DNA of 64,000 nucleotides from Nocardioides immobilis (lineage in GTDB: Bacteria; Actinomycetota; Actinomycetes; Propionibacteriales; Nocardioidaceae), in NCBI RefSeq assembly GCF_003515065.1, contig NZ_QXGH01000009.1:372001-436000 (forward strand). Reading direction: 5' to 3'. The notes beneath the pieces are model-generated. The model was not told the origin of the DNA. It did not search any database and saw only the letters and a list, made by a program, of their open reading frames with translations. A program made the position numbers and the translations under genes. Below are positions 1-9,105 of this stretch, one piece after another. Every line of letters starts with the position of its first letter. Position 1 is the stretch's first letter.

Positions 1-468
1 GTTCTCGCTCAGCGTGACGCCCGGGACCAGGCGCACCGTCGCGCCCGTGCCGATGATCAGGTTGTCGAAGGTGTACGACGAGGTCTGGCCGTTCTTGGCC
101 ACGTCGATCGCCTTCGGGCCGGTGAGCGTGCCCCAGCCGTCGATCTCGGTGATCTTGTTCTTCTTCATCAGGTAGTGCACGCCCTTGGCGCTGGCATCGG
201 CCACCTTGCGGCTGCGCGCGTGGGTGGTGCCGAAGTCCATCGTCGCGTCACCGGAGATGCCGAACGTGGCCTTCTCGTGGGTGATGATGTGCGCGATCTC
301 GGCATTGCGGAGCAGCGCCTTCGAGGGGATGCAGCCCACGTTGAGGCAGACACCGCCCCAGTACTTCTCCTCCACCACGGCGACGGACTTGCCGAGCTGG
401 GCTGCGCGGATGGCGGCGACGTAGCCACCAGGGCCGGCACCGAGAACGAGGACATCGAAGTGGGTCAC
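1..468 (-). CDS. lpdA: Dihydrolipoamide dehydrogenase, N-terminal part (truncated by window edge)
   Basis: The first 156 codons of an FAD-dependent pyridine nucleotide-disulfide oxidoreductase. The translation opens [19 protein letters not shown], a dinucleotide-binding GxGxxG for FAD, followed by the redox-active disulfide motif [16 protein letters not shown] near residues 39-52, which is the signature of the E3 subunit of 2-oxoacid dehydrogenase complexes. E3 reoxidises lipoyl groups using NAD+ in the cytoplasm. The reading frame is open to base 1, so the NAD-binding and dimer domains lie outside. GTG at 466-468 is the start: a TACGCT -10-like box (481-476 on this strand) lies only 7 bases upstream, so the transcript is probably leaderless. 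Mycothione or mercuric reductase are less likely because the sequence around the CxxxxC is typical of Lpd. Confidence 0.9.
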   Translation of the reverse strand, partial: MTHFDVLVLGAGPGGYVAAIRAAQLGKSVAVVEEKYWGGVCLNVGCIPSKALLRNAEIAHIITHEKATFGISGDATMDFGTTHARSRKVADASAKGVHYLMKKNKITEIDGWGTLTGPKAIDVAKNGQTSSYTFDNLIIGTGATVRLVPGVTLSEN

Positions 469-475
469 GGGCGCC

Positions 476-481
476 AGCGTA
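476..481 (-). promoter_or_regulatory. -10 box for leaderless lpdA
   Basis: TACGCT on the minus strand ends 7 bases before the GTG start of lpdA, matching the actinobacterial TANNNT -10 consensus. There is no room for a ribosome binding site between it and the start, so transcription and translation probably begin together. Confidence 0.5.
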
Positions 482-583
482 GTGGGCGCCCCGGCGCTTG
501 TGCTCCCCGCGGTTGCGAGGCAGAGTGCGCAGGAGAGTCGGCGACGTCCCCGGGCCGCCGGCACTTCTCGAAGGAGCGCTCCC

Positions 584-1747
<1,164 letters not shown>

Positions 1748-1759
1748 CGGGTGCCGCTC

Positions 1760-1765
1760 TAGCCT
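1760..1765 (+). promoter_or_regulatory. -10 box for leaderless GGCT-like gene
   Basis: TAGCCT precedes the GTG at 1772 by 6 bases. This spacing supports GTG 1772 over GTG 1766 as the start of the following gene. Confidence 0.45.
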
Positions 1766-1771
1766 GTGCCC

Positions 1772-2224
1772 GTGACGTCGTACGCCGCCTACGGGACGAA
1801 CCTCGACCCGATCCGCATGGGCGAGCGGTGTCCCCACTCCCCGCTCCAGACAACGGGCTGGCTCACCGGCTGGCGGCTGACCTTCGGCGGCGAGGAGCAC
1901 GGCTGGGACGGCGCGCTCGCGACGATCGTGCAGGACCCGCTCGAGCAGGTCTTCGTCGCGCTGTACGACGTGAGCCTGCAGGACGAGCCCGTCCTCGACG
2001 AGTGGGAGTCGGCGGACTCCGGGCTCTACCGGAAGACGAAGGTCCGGGTCGCGACGCTCACCGGCTCGGTCGTCGCCTGGACCTACGTGCTCGACGCCTA
2101 CGAGGGCGGCCTGCCCTCGGCGTCGTACCTCGGAGTGCTCGCCGACGCTGCCGAGGCGGCCGACGCGCCCGATGACTACGTGGCTGCGCTCCGCCGCCGG
2201 CCGTGTCGCTCGTCGGGTCTCTAG
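1772..2224 (+). CDS. Gamma-glutamylcyclotransferase-like (AIG2/GGACT fold) protein
   Basis: A 150-aa cytoplasmic protein. The N-terminal YAAYGTNLDP is the YxxYGSNL-type glycine loop of the gamma-glutamylcyclotransferase fold, and the body (WRLTFGG, ALATIVQDP, VFVALYDVSLQDEPVLDEWE, YRKTKVRV) follows the family's order, including a Glu in the LDEWE stretch that could serve as general acid/base. Family members cyclise gamma-glutamyl amines or peptides to 5-oxoproline. The specific substrate is not visible. GTG 1772 or GTG 1766 can start it; 1772 fits a leaderless promoter. The last dozen residues (ALRRRPCRSSGL) are arginine-rich and not conserved-looking. Confidence 0.75.
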   Translation: MTSYAAYGTNLDPIRMGERCPHSPLQTTGWLTGWRLTFGGEEHGWDGALATIVQDPLEQVFVALYDVSLQDEPVLDEWESADSGLYRKTKVRVATLTGSVVAWTYVLDAYEGGLPSASYLGVLADAAEAADAPDDYVAALRRRPCRSSGL

Positions 2225-2234
2225 GTCACCCGAC
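2212..2234 (+). terminator. Short hairpin at the end of the GGCT-like gene
   Basis: GTCGGGT at 2212-2218 pairs with ACCCGAC at 2228-2234 across a 9-base loop that holds the TAG stop. No T-run follows, so it may be a weak or Rho-assisted terminator only. Confidence 0.3.
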
Positions 2235-2277
2235 CTGAAGGCCGTGACCCTCACCGGTCGCGGATCGTTGGGCACGC

Positions 2278-3717
2278 GTGCCCCTGACCCACCGCCTCGC
2301 CACCGCCGGTTGCGCCCTCGCCGCCGCGATCGCCGCGTTCGTCGTACCAGCGCAGAGCGCACCTGCTGCGCCCGCACCGACCGCCGACCTCGCTCCTCCC
2401 CGTGGCGCCGTCGCCGCGAGCGCCCCGGGCCTGCGCGACGTGATGTGGGTCGGCAACAACTGGGACGGCACCGCCAGCGTCGTCGACGCTCGCTCGCTCA
2501 AGGTGCTGAAACGTGGCATCAACCTGATCCCGGACCGGGCCCAGGAGATCAGGGACATCCAGCTGAATCCGGTCAAGCTCGCGCTCTTCCTCGCGATCCG
2601 GGTCGGGCCGGGCGAAGGGCACGACCAGTTCGTCGACGACATGTTCACGACGCGCGACGGCCGGTTCCTCGCCGTGTCCCGCCCCAGCTTCGCCGACGTC
2701 GTCTGGGTCAACATCCGACGGGCGAGCCTGGGCCTCCCCGGCGCCATCGTCCGGGAGCAGCAGATGGACGGCTTCCGCACCGACCACATGGGTCTCTCCC
2801 CCGACGGGCTGCGGCTCCTGGTCTCGGACTCGACGTCCCGCCAGGTCATCGAGTACGCCATGGTCGACCAGACGCTGGCGGACGGCACCCCGGTCAAGAT
2901 GGGCGATCGACTGCGGGTCTTCCCCTCCGGCGAGACCCCGCACGAGAGCAACTACACGCGGTCGGGCGGCCAGATCTTCCACGCCTCGATCGGCCGGGTC
3001 TACACGCCTGGCGACGGCACGGAGGAGCTCGACGCCCTGTTCGACCCGCTGGGTGACCCGATCAAGGGCGACCGGTGGTTCCAGGTCGTGCGCTCCTCGG
3101 ACTTCAAGATCGTCAAGCGCTGGGAGATCGGGCACGAGCTCGAGGAGGCGGGCTTCCCGCACATGAGCAGCGCGGTGCGCCCGATGGCGATCGCACCCGG
3201 CTCCCGCTTCCTCTACTTCCAGGTCTCGTTCTTCCACGGCTACGTCAAGTTCGACACCCAGGCTCCCGACATCAACGGGACGACCGACTACACGCTCCAG
3301 GGCGTTCCCGAGCCGACCACCGGCCGGGTGCTCGGGATCGTCAACCTGGACAACCGGGTGCCGACGATGCCGCGCGACCTCTACGTCAACGACTCGGCCC
3401 ACCACGGGCTGTCGATCGACCGCGACGGCGAGACGCTGTGCGTCGCCGGCACGATGGACGACTACGCCGCCCTCGTCGACATCGGCACCGGGCAGGCGAC
3501 GTACTACGACGAGACGACGACCGGCCACGACTACGGGAAGCCGTACTGGACGACCGAGGGTCTCCGGGACACCTGCTGGATCTCGCTGAGCGAGAGCGAC
3601 GCGGTCGCGGTGCTGGACACGGAGACCGGTGAGGAGCTCGCGTTCCTGCAGGTCGGCAACCACCCGCAGCGGGTCCGGCACGGCTACGTCCCGCTGGCGC
3701 TGATCGCCGAGTGGTGA
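2278..3717 (+). CDS. Secreted YVTN-type beta-propeller protein
   Basis: A 479-aa protein with a signal peptide (hydrophobic residues about 9-25, cleavage near AQSAP) and a mature part built of repeated blades of the YncE/YVTN kind: DVMWVGNNWDGTASVVDAR, GLSPDGLRLLVSDSTSRQVI, GLSIDRDGETLCVAG and ISLSESDAVAVLDTETGEE. These repeats read as WD40/YVTN beta-propeller blades, usually a protein- or ligand-binding scaffold. No catalytic motif is evident. GTG 2278 is the only start that keeps the signal peptide intact; I see no clear ribosome binding site before it. Function is unknown; surface or periplasm-equivalent binding is inference from the fold. Confidence 0.75.
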   Translation: MPLTHRLATAGCALAAAIAAFVVPAQSAPAAPAPTADLAPPRGAVAASAPGLRDVMWVGNNWDGTASVVDARSLKVLKRGINLIPDRAQEIRDIQLNPVKLALFLAIRVGPGEGHDQFVDDMFTTRDGRFLAVSRPSFADVVWVNIRRASLGLPGAIVREQQMDGFRTDHMGLSPDGLRLLVSDSTSRQVIEYAMVDQTLADGTPVKMGDRLRVFPSGETPHESNYTRSGGQIFHASIGRVYTPGDGTEELDALFDPLGDPIKGDRWFQVVRSSDFKIVKRWEIGHELEEAGFPHMSSAVRPMAIAPGSRFLYFQVSFFHGYVKFDTQAPDINGTTDYTLQGVPEPTTGRVLGIVNLDNRVPTMPRDLYVNDSAHHGLSIDRDGETLCVAGTMDDYAALVDIGTGQATYYDETTTGHDYGKPYWTTEGLRDTCWISLSESDAVAVLDTETGEELAFLQVGNHPQRVRHGYVPLALIAEW

Positions 3718-3722
3718 TCATC

Positions 3723-3728
3723 TAGAGT
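3723..3728 (+). promoter_or_regulatory. -10 box for leaderless purine nucleoside phosphorylase gene
   Basis: TAGAGT lies 8 bases before GTG 3737, with no ribosome binding site between, indicating a leaderless transcript. Confidence 0.45.
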
Positions 3729-3736
3729 CACCGTTC

Positions 3737-4552
3737 GTGACCGACGAGCCCTCGCCGTACGACCTCGCCCAACAGGCGGCCGTCCGCCTCGCGGAGCTGA
3801 CCGGCGTCGCCCGGCACGACATCGCCCTGGTCCTCGGATCGGGTTGGCTCCCGGCGGCGGACATGCTCGGCGAGACGACGGCCGAGATCGACGTGACCGA
3901 CCTGCCCGGCTTCAGCGCGGCTGCGGTCGCCGGCCACTCCGGCAAGGTCCGCTCGGTCGTCACGTCAAGCGCAGGGGGCGAGTGCCGCCTTCTGGTGTTC
4001 CTCAGCCGCACGCACTACTACGAGGGGCGTGGCGTCGCCGCCGTCGTCCACGGCGTTCGTACGGCGGCCGCGGCCGGGTGCCGCGCGATCGTGCTCACCA
4101 ACGGGTGCGGTGGCCTCAAGGAGACGTGGACGCCGGGAACGCCGGTGCTGATCAGCGACCACATCAACCTCACCGGCGCCTCCCCGCTCTTCGGCGCGAA
4201 CTTCGTCGACCTCACCGACCTGTACTCCGCCCGGCTGCGCGCCGTGTGCAAGGAGATCGACCCGAGCCTCGACGAGGGCGTCTACGTGCAGTTCCCCGGA
4301 CCGCACTACGAGACCCCGGCCGAGATCGGCATGGTGCGCGCCATCGGCGGTCACCTCGCCGGGATGAGCACCACCCTCGAGGCGATCGCCGCCCGCGAGG
4401 CCGGGATGGAGATCCTCGGGATCAGCCTCGTCACCAACCTGGCTGCCGGGATGAGCGGCGCGCCGCTCGACCACGCCGAGGTCCTCGATGCGGGACGCTC
4501 GGCCGCCACCCGGATGGGCGAGCTGCTCACCCGCGTGGTGCCGCGGATCTGA
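3737..4552 (+). CDS. punA: Purine nucleoside phosphorylase (trimeric, inosine/guanosine type)
   Basis: A 271-aa cytoplasmic enzyme that phosphorolyses inosine and guanosine to base and (deoxy)ribose-1-phosphate. Visible family motifs in order: LVLGSGW (phosphate loop), GHSGKV, FLSRTHYYEGRG, LTNGCGGL, FPGPHYETPAEI (base-site Glu region), GMSTTLEAIAARE and the NLAAGMSG loop carrying the base-binding Asn. Length matches the low-molecular-weight trimeric class. It overlaps the convergent WYL regulator by 26 bp. It belongs functionally with deoC, phospho-sugar mutase, adenosine deaminase and the nucleoside ABC operon elsewhere in this window. MTA phosphorylase is a weaker alternative. Confidence 0.9.
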   Translation: MTDEPSPYDLAQQAAVRLAELTGVARHDIALVLGSGWLPAADMLGETTAEIDVTDLPGFSAAAVAGHSGKVRSVVTSSAGGECRLLVFLSRTHYYEGRGVAAVVHGVRTAAAAGCRAIVLTNGCGGLKETWTPGTPVLISDHINLTGASPLFGANFVDLTDLYSARLRAVCKEIDPSLDEGVYVQFPGPHYETPAEIGMVRAIGGHLAGMSTTLEAIAAREAGMEILGISLVTNLAAGMSGAPLDHAEVLDAGRSAATRMGELLTRVVPRI

Positions 4553-5498
4553 CGAAGCGCCGGCCGACCCGCTCGAGGAGCTCCCCCAGCTCGGCGGGTC
4601 CCTCGACCGTGAAGGCGCAGTCGAGGTTCGCCAGGATCATCACCGGCCAGTCGAGGGTGTCGGTGTTGAGCGTCATCCGGCACTCCCCTTCGTCACCGTC
4701 GGAGATCGGCTCGACGCTGCCCCACCGGCCCATCAGCGCCTCGACCTGGTCGGCGGGGGCGGCCAGCCGGACCCGCACCTGGTGCCGCTGCGGCTGTGAC
4801 CGCAGGCCGGTCTTGACGAAGGCGATGGCGTCGCCTCCGTGCAGCTCCCGCTGCCGGAAGCGCTGCCCGGTCAGCTGGGGGGTGCCGCGGACCCGGTCGA
4901 CCCGGAAGGTCCGCCAGTCCTGCCGGTCGCGGTCGTACGCCACGAGGTACCAGCGCCGGCCGAGGTTGACCAGGCGGTGCGGCTCGACCCGCCGGCCGGT
5001 CGCCGTACCGTCGGCTGCGGCGTAGTCGAAGGCCACGAGCTCGTCGTCGCGGCAGGCCTGGGCGAGACCCGTCAGCACGCCGGCGTCGATGACCGGACCA
5101 CCCGACCAGGGCAGCGCGTCGGTCTGGGTCTTGAGGGCGTCCATCCGGCGGCGCAGCCGCGGCGGCATGAGTGCGATCACCTTGGTCAGCGCCTGGACCG
5201 ACGTCTCCTCGAGGCCGCCGACGTGGCCACCCGCGGTCGAGCGCAGCCCGACGGCGATCGCCACCGCCTCCTCGTCCTCGAGGAGCAGCGGCGGCAGGTT
5301 CGACCCGGCCCGGAGCTGGTAGCCGCCGGCGACCCCGCGCACCGCGTCGACGTCGTACCCGAGGTCGCGCAGCCGGTCGACGTCGCGGCGCAAGGTTCGC
5401 GGGCTCACCTCGAGCCGCTCGGACAGCTCCCCGCCCGACCAGAACCGGTGGGTCTGGAGGAGGGACAGCAGCCGCAGCATCCGGGCACTCGTGCTCAT
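4527..5498 (-). CDS. HTH-WYL (YafY-type) transcriptional regulator
   Basis: A 323-aa DNA-binding protein. An N-terminal DeoR-type winged helix (residues 1-55: RMLRLLSLLQ, ELSERLEVSPRTLRRDVDRL) is followed by a WYL domain, seen as RVEPHRLVNLGRRWYLVAYD around residues 190-210, and a C-terminal WCX-like extension. WYL domains sense small ligands or nucleic acids. ATG 5498 is chosen over the upstream in-frame start at 5540 because AAGGTGGAG precedes it at proper spacing. The gene is divergent from a DrrAB-like exporter, and the 29-bp palindrome between them (5515-5543) is the likely operator, so it probably represses the transporter and itself. The ligand is unknown. Confidence 0.87.
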   Translation of the reverse strand: MSTSARMLRLLSLLQTHRFWSGGELSERLEVSPRTLRRDVDRLRDLGYDVDAVRGVAGGYQLRAGSNLPPLLLEDEEAVAIAVGLRSTAGGHVGGLEETSVQALTKVIALMPPRLRRRMDALKTQTDALPWSGGPVIDAGVLTGLAQACRDDELVAFDYAAADGTATGRRVEPHRLVNLGRRWYLVAYDRDRQDWRTFRVDRVRGTPQLTGQRFRQRELHGGDAIAFVKTGLRSQPQRHQVRVRLAAPADQVEALMGRWGSVEPISDGDEGECRMTLNTDTLDWPVMILANLDCAFTVEGPAELGELLERVGRRFVRSAAPRG

Positions 5499-5514
5499 GT
5501 CTCCACCTTGATTC

Positions 5515-5543
5515 TCATTGCGGTCAATAACTGACCTCAATGA
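5515..5543. promoter_or_regulatory. Near-perfect palindromic operator between WYL regulator and ABC exporter
   Basis: Left arm TCATTGCGGTCA (5515-5526), spacer ATAAC, right arm TGACCTCAATGA (5532-5543). Eleven of 12 positions pair. It ends 4 bases before the TAGCGT -10 box (5548-5553) of the exporter, covering its -35 region, and begins 17 bases from the regulator's start codon. This is the natural binding site for the adjacent WYL protein. Confidence 0.75.
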
Positions 5544-5547
5544 TTCC

Positions 5548-5553
5548 TAGCGT
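5548..5553 (+). promoter_or_regulatory. -10 box for leaderless ABC exporter operon
   Basis: TAGCGT is followed after 7 bases by ATG 5561. This favours ATG 5561 over ATG 5540, which lies inside the operator. Confidence 0.5.
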
Positions 5554-5560
5554 AGGGGTC

Positions 5561-6595
5561 ATGAGAAACCACGAGAAGAAGCCGGTGATCCGGACCGTCG
5601 GACTCACCCGCCACTACACGCGGAACAAGCAGACGATCGAGGCCGGGCGCGGTCTCGACCTCGAGATCGCGCCCGGCGAGCTGGTCGCGTTCCTCGGTCC
5701 CAACGGGGCCGGCAAGTCCACGACCCTGCGGATGCTGACGACGCTGATCGCGCCGACGGCCGGCACCGCCGAGGTCGCCGGGTACGACGTCACCCGCGAC
5801 CGCGCTGCCGTCCGGCGCTCGATCGGGTACGTCGGTCAGGGCAACGCCGCCGGTCACCAGTACCGCGGTCGCGACGAGCTCTTCAGCCAGGCCCGCGCCC
5901 ATGGCCTGTCCCGGCGCGACGCCCGGTCCCGGACCGACGAGCTGCTCGACGCCTTCGACCTCACCGAGCACGCCGACCGGCCCGTGTCCCGGCTGTCCGG
6001 CGGCCAGCGGCGGCGGCTCGACGTGGCGATCGGCCTCGTGCAGGAGCCGGCGATCCTGTTCCTGGACGAGCCGTCCACCGGGCTCGACCCGCAGAACCGG
6101 GTGAACCTGCAGGAGCAGGTGCGGCGCCTCAACGCCAAGCTCGGCACCACGATCGTGCTGACGACGCACTACCTGGAGGAGGCGGACGCGCTCGCGGGTC
6201 GGGTCATCGTGATCGACCACGGCCGGACGATCGCCGACGACACCGCGGCTGCGCTGAAGTCCTCGCTCGGCGACCTGGTGTCGCTGGAGTTCGGCTCCGC
6301 CGCCCACGCGATGGCCGGGGCCGCCGGCGCCGACCGGATCCCCGGTGCGCACGTCACGGTCACCGACACCGTGGTCAGCGTCCGCGCGCCGTTCGGCAGG
6401 GACGCTGCTCCCGGCCTGGTCGCGGACCTCGCGGCGGCCGGGACGCCGGTCACCCGACTCGAGGTCGTCGGGCCGACGCTCGACGACGTCTTCCTCAACC
6501 TCACCGGTCGCAGCCTGCGTGAGTCCAACGAGACCGCCAGTGCGGTCGACGCCGCCGACATCGCCGGCGACCAGAACGAAGGAGCAGCAGCATGA
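5561..6595 (+). CDS. ABC exporter ATP-binding protein (DrrA family)
   Basis: A 344-aa ABC ATPase. Walker A GPNGAGKST (about residues 46-54), signature LSGGQ (about 145) and Walker B ILFLDEPSTGLD follow in order, with switch His in TTHYLEEAD. The C-terminal extension (residues about 230-330, ending VGPTLDDVFLNLTGRSLRE) is the DrrA-type domain of daunorubicin-resistance-like exporters. With the permease encoded next it would export a hydrophobic compound, perhaps a drug or lipid. The stop codon overlaps the permease start (ATGA at 6592-6595). The upstream operator suggests control by the divergent WYL regulator. Confidence 0.92.
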   Translation: MRNHEKKPVIRTVGLTRHYTRNKQTIEAGRGLDLEIAPGELVAFLGPNGAGKSTTLRMLTTLIAPTAGTAEVAGYDVTRDRAAVRRSIGYVGQGNAAGHQYRGRDELFSQARAHGLSRRDARSRTDELLDAFDLTEHADRPVSRLSGGQRRRLDVAIGLVQEPAILFLDEPSTGLDPQNRVNLQEQVRRLNAKLGTTIVLTTHYLEEADALAGRVIVIDHGRTIADDTAAALKSSLGDLVSLEFGSAAHAMAGAAGADRIPGAHVTVTDTVVSVRAPFGRDAAPGLVADLAAAGTPVTRLEVVGPTLDDVFLNLTGRSLRESNETASAVDAADIAGDQNEGAAA

Positions 6596-7413
6596 CCATC
6601 GAGATCACCCAGGTCCGCGACGCAGCGCCCGCCGCGTCGGTTCGTCGTACGGCGGTCGCCGCCTCACCGGTCGGCATCGTGGCCGACATCGGCAACGTGT
6701 TCGCCCGCGAGCTGATGCCGGTGCTCCGCAACCCGGCCTCGGTCCTGTTCGCGATGGTCCAGCCGCTGGTGTTCCTCGCGCTGTTCGCGCCGCTCCTTCC
6801 CGAGACCCCGACCGGCTCGGCGCTGCAGTGGTTCGTACCGGGGATCGTGTCGATGACGGCGTTGATGAGCGCCTCCTTCACCGGTGCGAACCTCAGCGAG
6901 GAGATCGTGAGCGGCTCGTTCGAGCGACTGCTCGTCTCGCCGGTCCGCCGCTCGGCGCTGCTGATCGGCAAGTCGCTGCGGGAGATGGTGCCGCTCGTGC
7001 TCCAGACCCTGGTGATCGTGCTCGCGGTGGCGCCCTTCGCGTTCGACGTGCACGTCGTCGGCATCGTGGGCGGCATCGTGGTGCTGGTGCCCTTCAGCGT
7101 CGGGCTCGGCGCGCTCAGCCTGGCGCTCGCCGTGGCCGCGAAGGACCAGGCCTGGGTGTTCTGGACCGTGCAGCAGACGGCGATCTTCCCGCTCCTCCTG
7201 CTCGCCGGCGTCCTGCTCCCCCTCGACGGCGCCCCGGGCTGGCTGCAGACCGCCGCCGACCTCAACCCGCTGCGCTACATCGTCGACGCCGAGCGCGCAC
7301 TCTTCGCCGGTGACTACCCGATGGACACCATCGCCGCCGGTCTGGCCGGCTCCGTCATCGTCGGCGTCCTCGGCCTCTGGATCGGCGTCCGGGCCATGAA
7401 CCGCGCCAGCTGA
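6592..7413 (+). CDS. ABC-2 type exporter permease (DrrB family)
   Basis: A 273-aa integral membrane protein with about six hydrophobic segments and the ABC-2 hallmark LVSPVRRSALLIGKSLREM after the second helix, plus the C-terminal LNPLRYIVDAERALF typical of DrrB-like permeases. It pairs with the ATPase just upstream (4-bp ATGA overlap), implying stoichiometric coupled synthesis. It is the membrane half of the exporter. Substrate is not determinable from the sequence. Confidence 0.9.
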   Translation: MTIEITQVRDAAPAASVRRTAVAASPVGIVADIGNVFARELMPVLRNPASVLFAMVQPLVFLALFAPLLPETPTGSALQWFVPGIVSMTALMSASFTGANLSEEIVSGSFERLLVSPVRRSALLIGKSLREMVPLVLQTLVIVLAVAPFAFDVHVVGIVGGIVVLVPFSVGLGALSLALAVAAKDQAWVFWTVQQTAIFPLLLLAGVLLPLDGAPGWLQTAADLNPLRYIVDAERALFAGDYPMDTIAAGLAGSVIVGVLGLWIGVRAMNRAS

Positions 7414-7420
7414 ATCCCGC

Positions 7421-7547
7421 CGAAGTGTCAGGGTTGGTCAGCCGAAGTGTCACGGTTGGTCTGCCGAGGCGTCACACCTCGAACAGCCAAGACGGACACT
7501 TCGCGCGACCAACCCTGACACTTCGCGCGACCAACGCTGACACTTCG
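7421..7547. repeat. Cluster of 19-bp units in opposed orientations
   Basis: Unit CGAAGTGTCAGGGTTGGTC occurs at 7421-7439 and, with one change, at 7443-7461 in the plus orientation; its exact reverse complement is at 7507-7525 and a one-mismatch copy at 7529-7547. Units in each pair repeat with a 22-bp period. A decayed plus-orientation copy starts at 7465 and a partial inverted one at 7495-7503. The whole could fold into a long hairpin and lies between two convergent genes, so it may act as a bidirectional terminator, a REP-like element or a protein-binding array. Confidence 0.85.
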
Positions 7548-7551
7548 CGGG

Positions 7552-9033
7552 TCAGCGGGGCGGGGGAAGGGGGCCGGAGACCCGGTTGCACCTGGCCCCG
7601 GCGCAGCGCGACAGGATCCGGGTTCGGGCGGTCAGCTCGCGCCGGATCGCTCGGTAGTCGCGGTCCCAGAACCGGTTGCGCAGGGCGTGGGGGTCGCGCT
7701 CACGGTCGAACAGGATGCCGGTGCCGGTCTTGCCCGCGCGGTAGCCGAACAGGTAGCGCGGGGTGGTGACCCCGCGGTAGTCCCACCCAGGGGTGGAGTC
7801 GGCGATCTGGTCGCCCGTCTGGATCAGGATCGTGTCGCGCGCCAGGCGCCGCCCGTCGTCACGGAGCCGCTCGATGCTGGTGCCGTCGAGAGGGTGGCCG
7901 GGCGTCGCGCCCGCCCAGTCCACGAACGTCGCGATCAGGTCGACGAGCGTGACCGGGGTCCTGTCGACCGTGCCCGGCGCGAAGCCCGGGCCGCGGATCA
8001 CCATCGGCACCTCGAGGATCTCGTCGAACAGGTAGTTCTTCGACGACAGCCGGTGCTCGCCCAGGGCGTAGCCGTTGTCGGACGTGAAGATCACGTAGGT
8101 GTTGTCGAGCTCCCCGAGCCGCTGCAGCCGGCGCACCGTGGCGGCCACCGCGTCGTCGACCGAGCGGAGCGACCGGACCCGCGCGCGGAACAGGTTCCGG
8201 ACGCGGGTCGGGTCGACCTTCGGGCCCCGGAGGCCACGCGGGAGGTCGCCGATCCGCTGCTCGTTGAACGACGGGGAGCGGAACGAGGGCGGTCGCACGC
8301 GGCGGTAGGCGTCGTCGTACTTGGCCTGCCACCGCGGCCTCCACGGCCGGGACAGCGTCACGTGCGGCGCCACGTGGTTGACGACCGTGAAGAACGGCGC
8401 CCGCGTGTCAGCGAAGCGGTCGAGCGCGGCGTTGGTGCGCTTGGTCATCGTCAGCGTGGGGTACTCGTGGCGGACCTGGTCACGGTTGAAGAAGCGCGCC
8501 CACGAGTACGAGTAGATGCCGCCCAGCTGGGTGTCCCAGATGTTCCACCCCGCCGGCTTGCGCCGGGGGCGGAGGCGCTCGTAGCCGTTCAGGAACTTCC
8601 CGTGGTACGACGTCCGGTAGCCCGCCACCTGCAGCCACCGACCGACGTTGTCGTCGATGTTGCGCAGCCGCTTGGCGCCGCCCCAACGGCCGGTGTTGTG
8701 CCGCACCCCGTTGTTCTGGCCGTACTGCCCGGTGACCAGCTCGGCCCGCGCCGGGCAGCACATCGGGTGCGGTGAGAGCGCGTTGGTGAAGCGGACGCCC
8801 TGGTCGACGAGCAGTCGCCGCGTCTTCGGCAGGTAGCGGAGCTCGTCGGCCCGCATGTCGTCGGTGAGGATGAGGACGACGTTCGGCCGGCCGAGTGCCT
8901 CGGACCCTGTCCGGGCCGCCGACGCGCTCGGATCGCGGGCCCCGGCGAGAGCGGTGGTCAGCACCGCGATGACAACGAGCGTCGCCAAGATGACGACGCC
9001 CTTGGTCCCTCCGACCCTCCCGACGCCTCCCAC
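7552..9033 (-). CDS. Secreted or membrane-anchored sulfatase
   Basis: A 493-aa member of the alkaline-phosphatase-like sulfatases. A hydrophobic N-terminal segment (residues about 11-31) serves as signal peptide or anchor. Catalytic features: LILTDDM (metal-binding Asp pair), the formylglycine signature CCPAR in HPMCCPARAELVTGQ where the first Cys is the residue converted to formylglycine, YHGKFLNGY and TSDNGYALGEH with metal-binding DN. It resembles arylsulfatase/N-acetylglucosamine-6-sulfatase types acting on sulfated sugars. GTG 9033 is preceded at 6 bases by TAACTT, so it is probably leaderless. No formylglycine-generating enzyme is encoded nearby, so maturation depends on a distant gene. 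It lies downstream of the FadD operon, probably as a separate transcript. Confidence 0.9.
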   Translation of the reverse strand: MGGVGRVGGTKGVVILATLVVIAVLTTALAGARDPSASAARTGSEALGRPNVVLILTDDMRADELRYLPKTRRLLVDQGVRFTNALSPHPMCCPARAELVTGQYGQNNGVRHNTGRWGGAKRLRNIDDNVGRWLQVAGYRTSYHGKFLNGYERLRPRRKPAGWNIWDTQLGGIYSYSWARFFNRDQVRHEYPTLTMTKRTNAALDRFADTRAPFFTVVNHVAPHVTLSRPWRPRWQAKYDDAYRRVRPPSFRSPSFNEQRIGDLPRGLRGPKVDPTRVRNLFRARVRSLRSVDDAVAATVRRLQRLGELDNTYVIFTSDNGYALGEHRLSSKNYLFDEILEVPMVIRGPGFAPGTVDRTPVTLVDLIATFVDWAGATPGHPLDGTSIERLRDDGRRLARDTILIQTGDQIADSTPGWDYRGVTTPRYLFGYRAGKTGTGILFDRERDPHALRNRFWDRDYRAIRRELTARTRILSRCAGARCNRVSGPLPPPR

Positions 9034-9039
9034 GCGCTG

Positions 9040-9045
9040 AAGTTA
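9040..9045 (-). promoter_or_regulatory. -10 box for leaderless sulfatase gene
   Basis: TAACTT on the minus strand ends 6 bases before the GTG at 9033. Confidence 0.4.
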
Positions 9046-9105
9046 TCCGACGATCCCAGCCGTTCCGGGCGGTTCTCGTCAATCGCTACCTCGGTGCAAT
9101 GTTCG

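Noticed and set aside
7421..7547. CRISPR array
   Set aside because: The units occur in both orientations, spacers are 3 bases in the direct pairs, and no cas genes are present.
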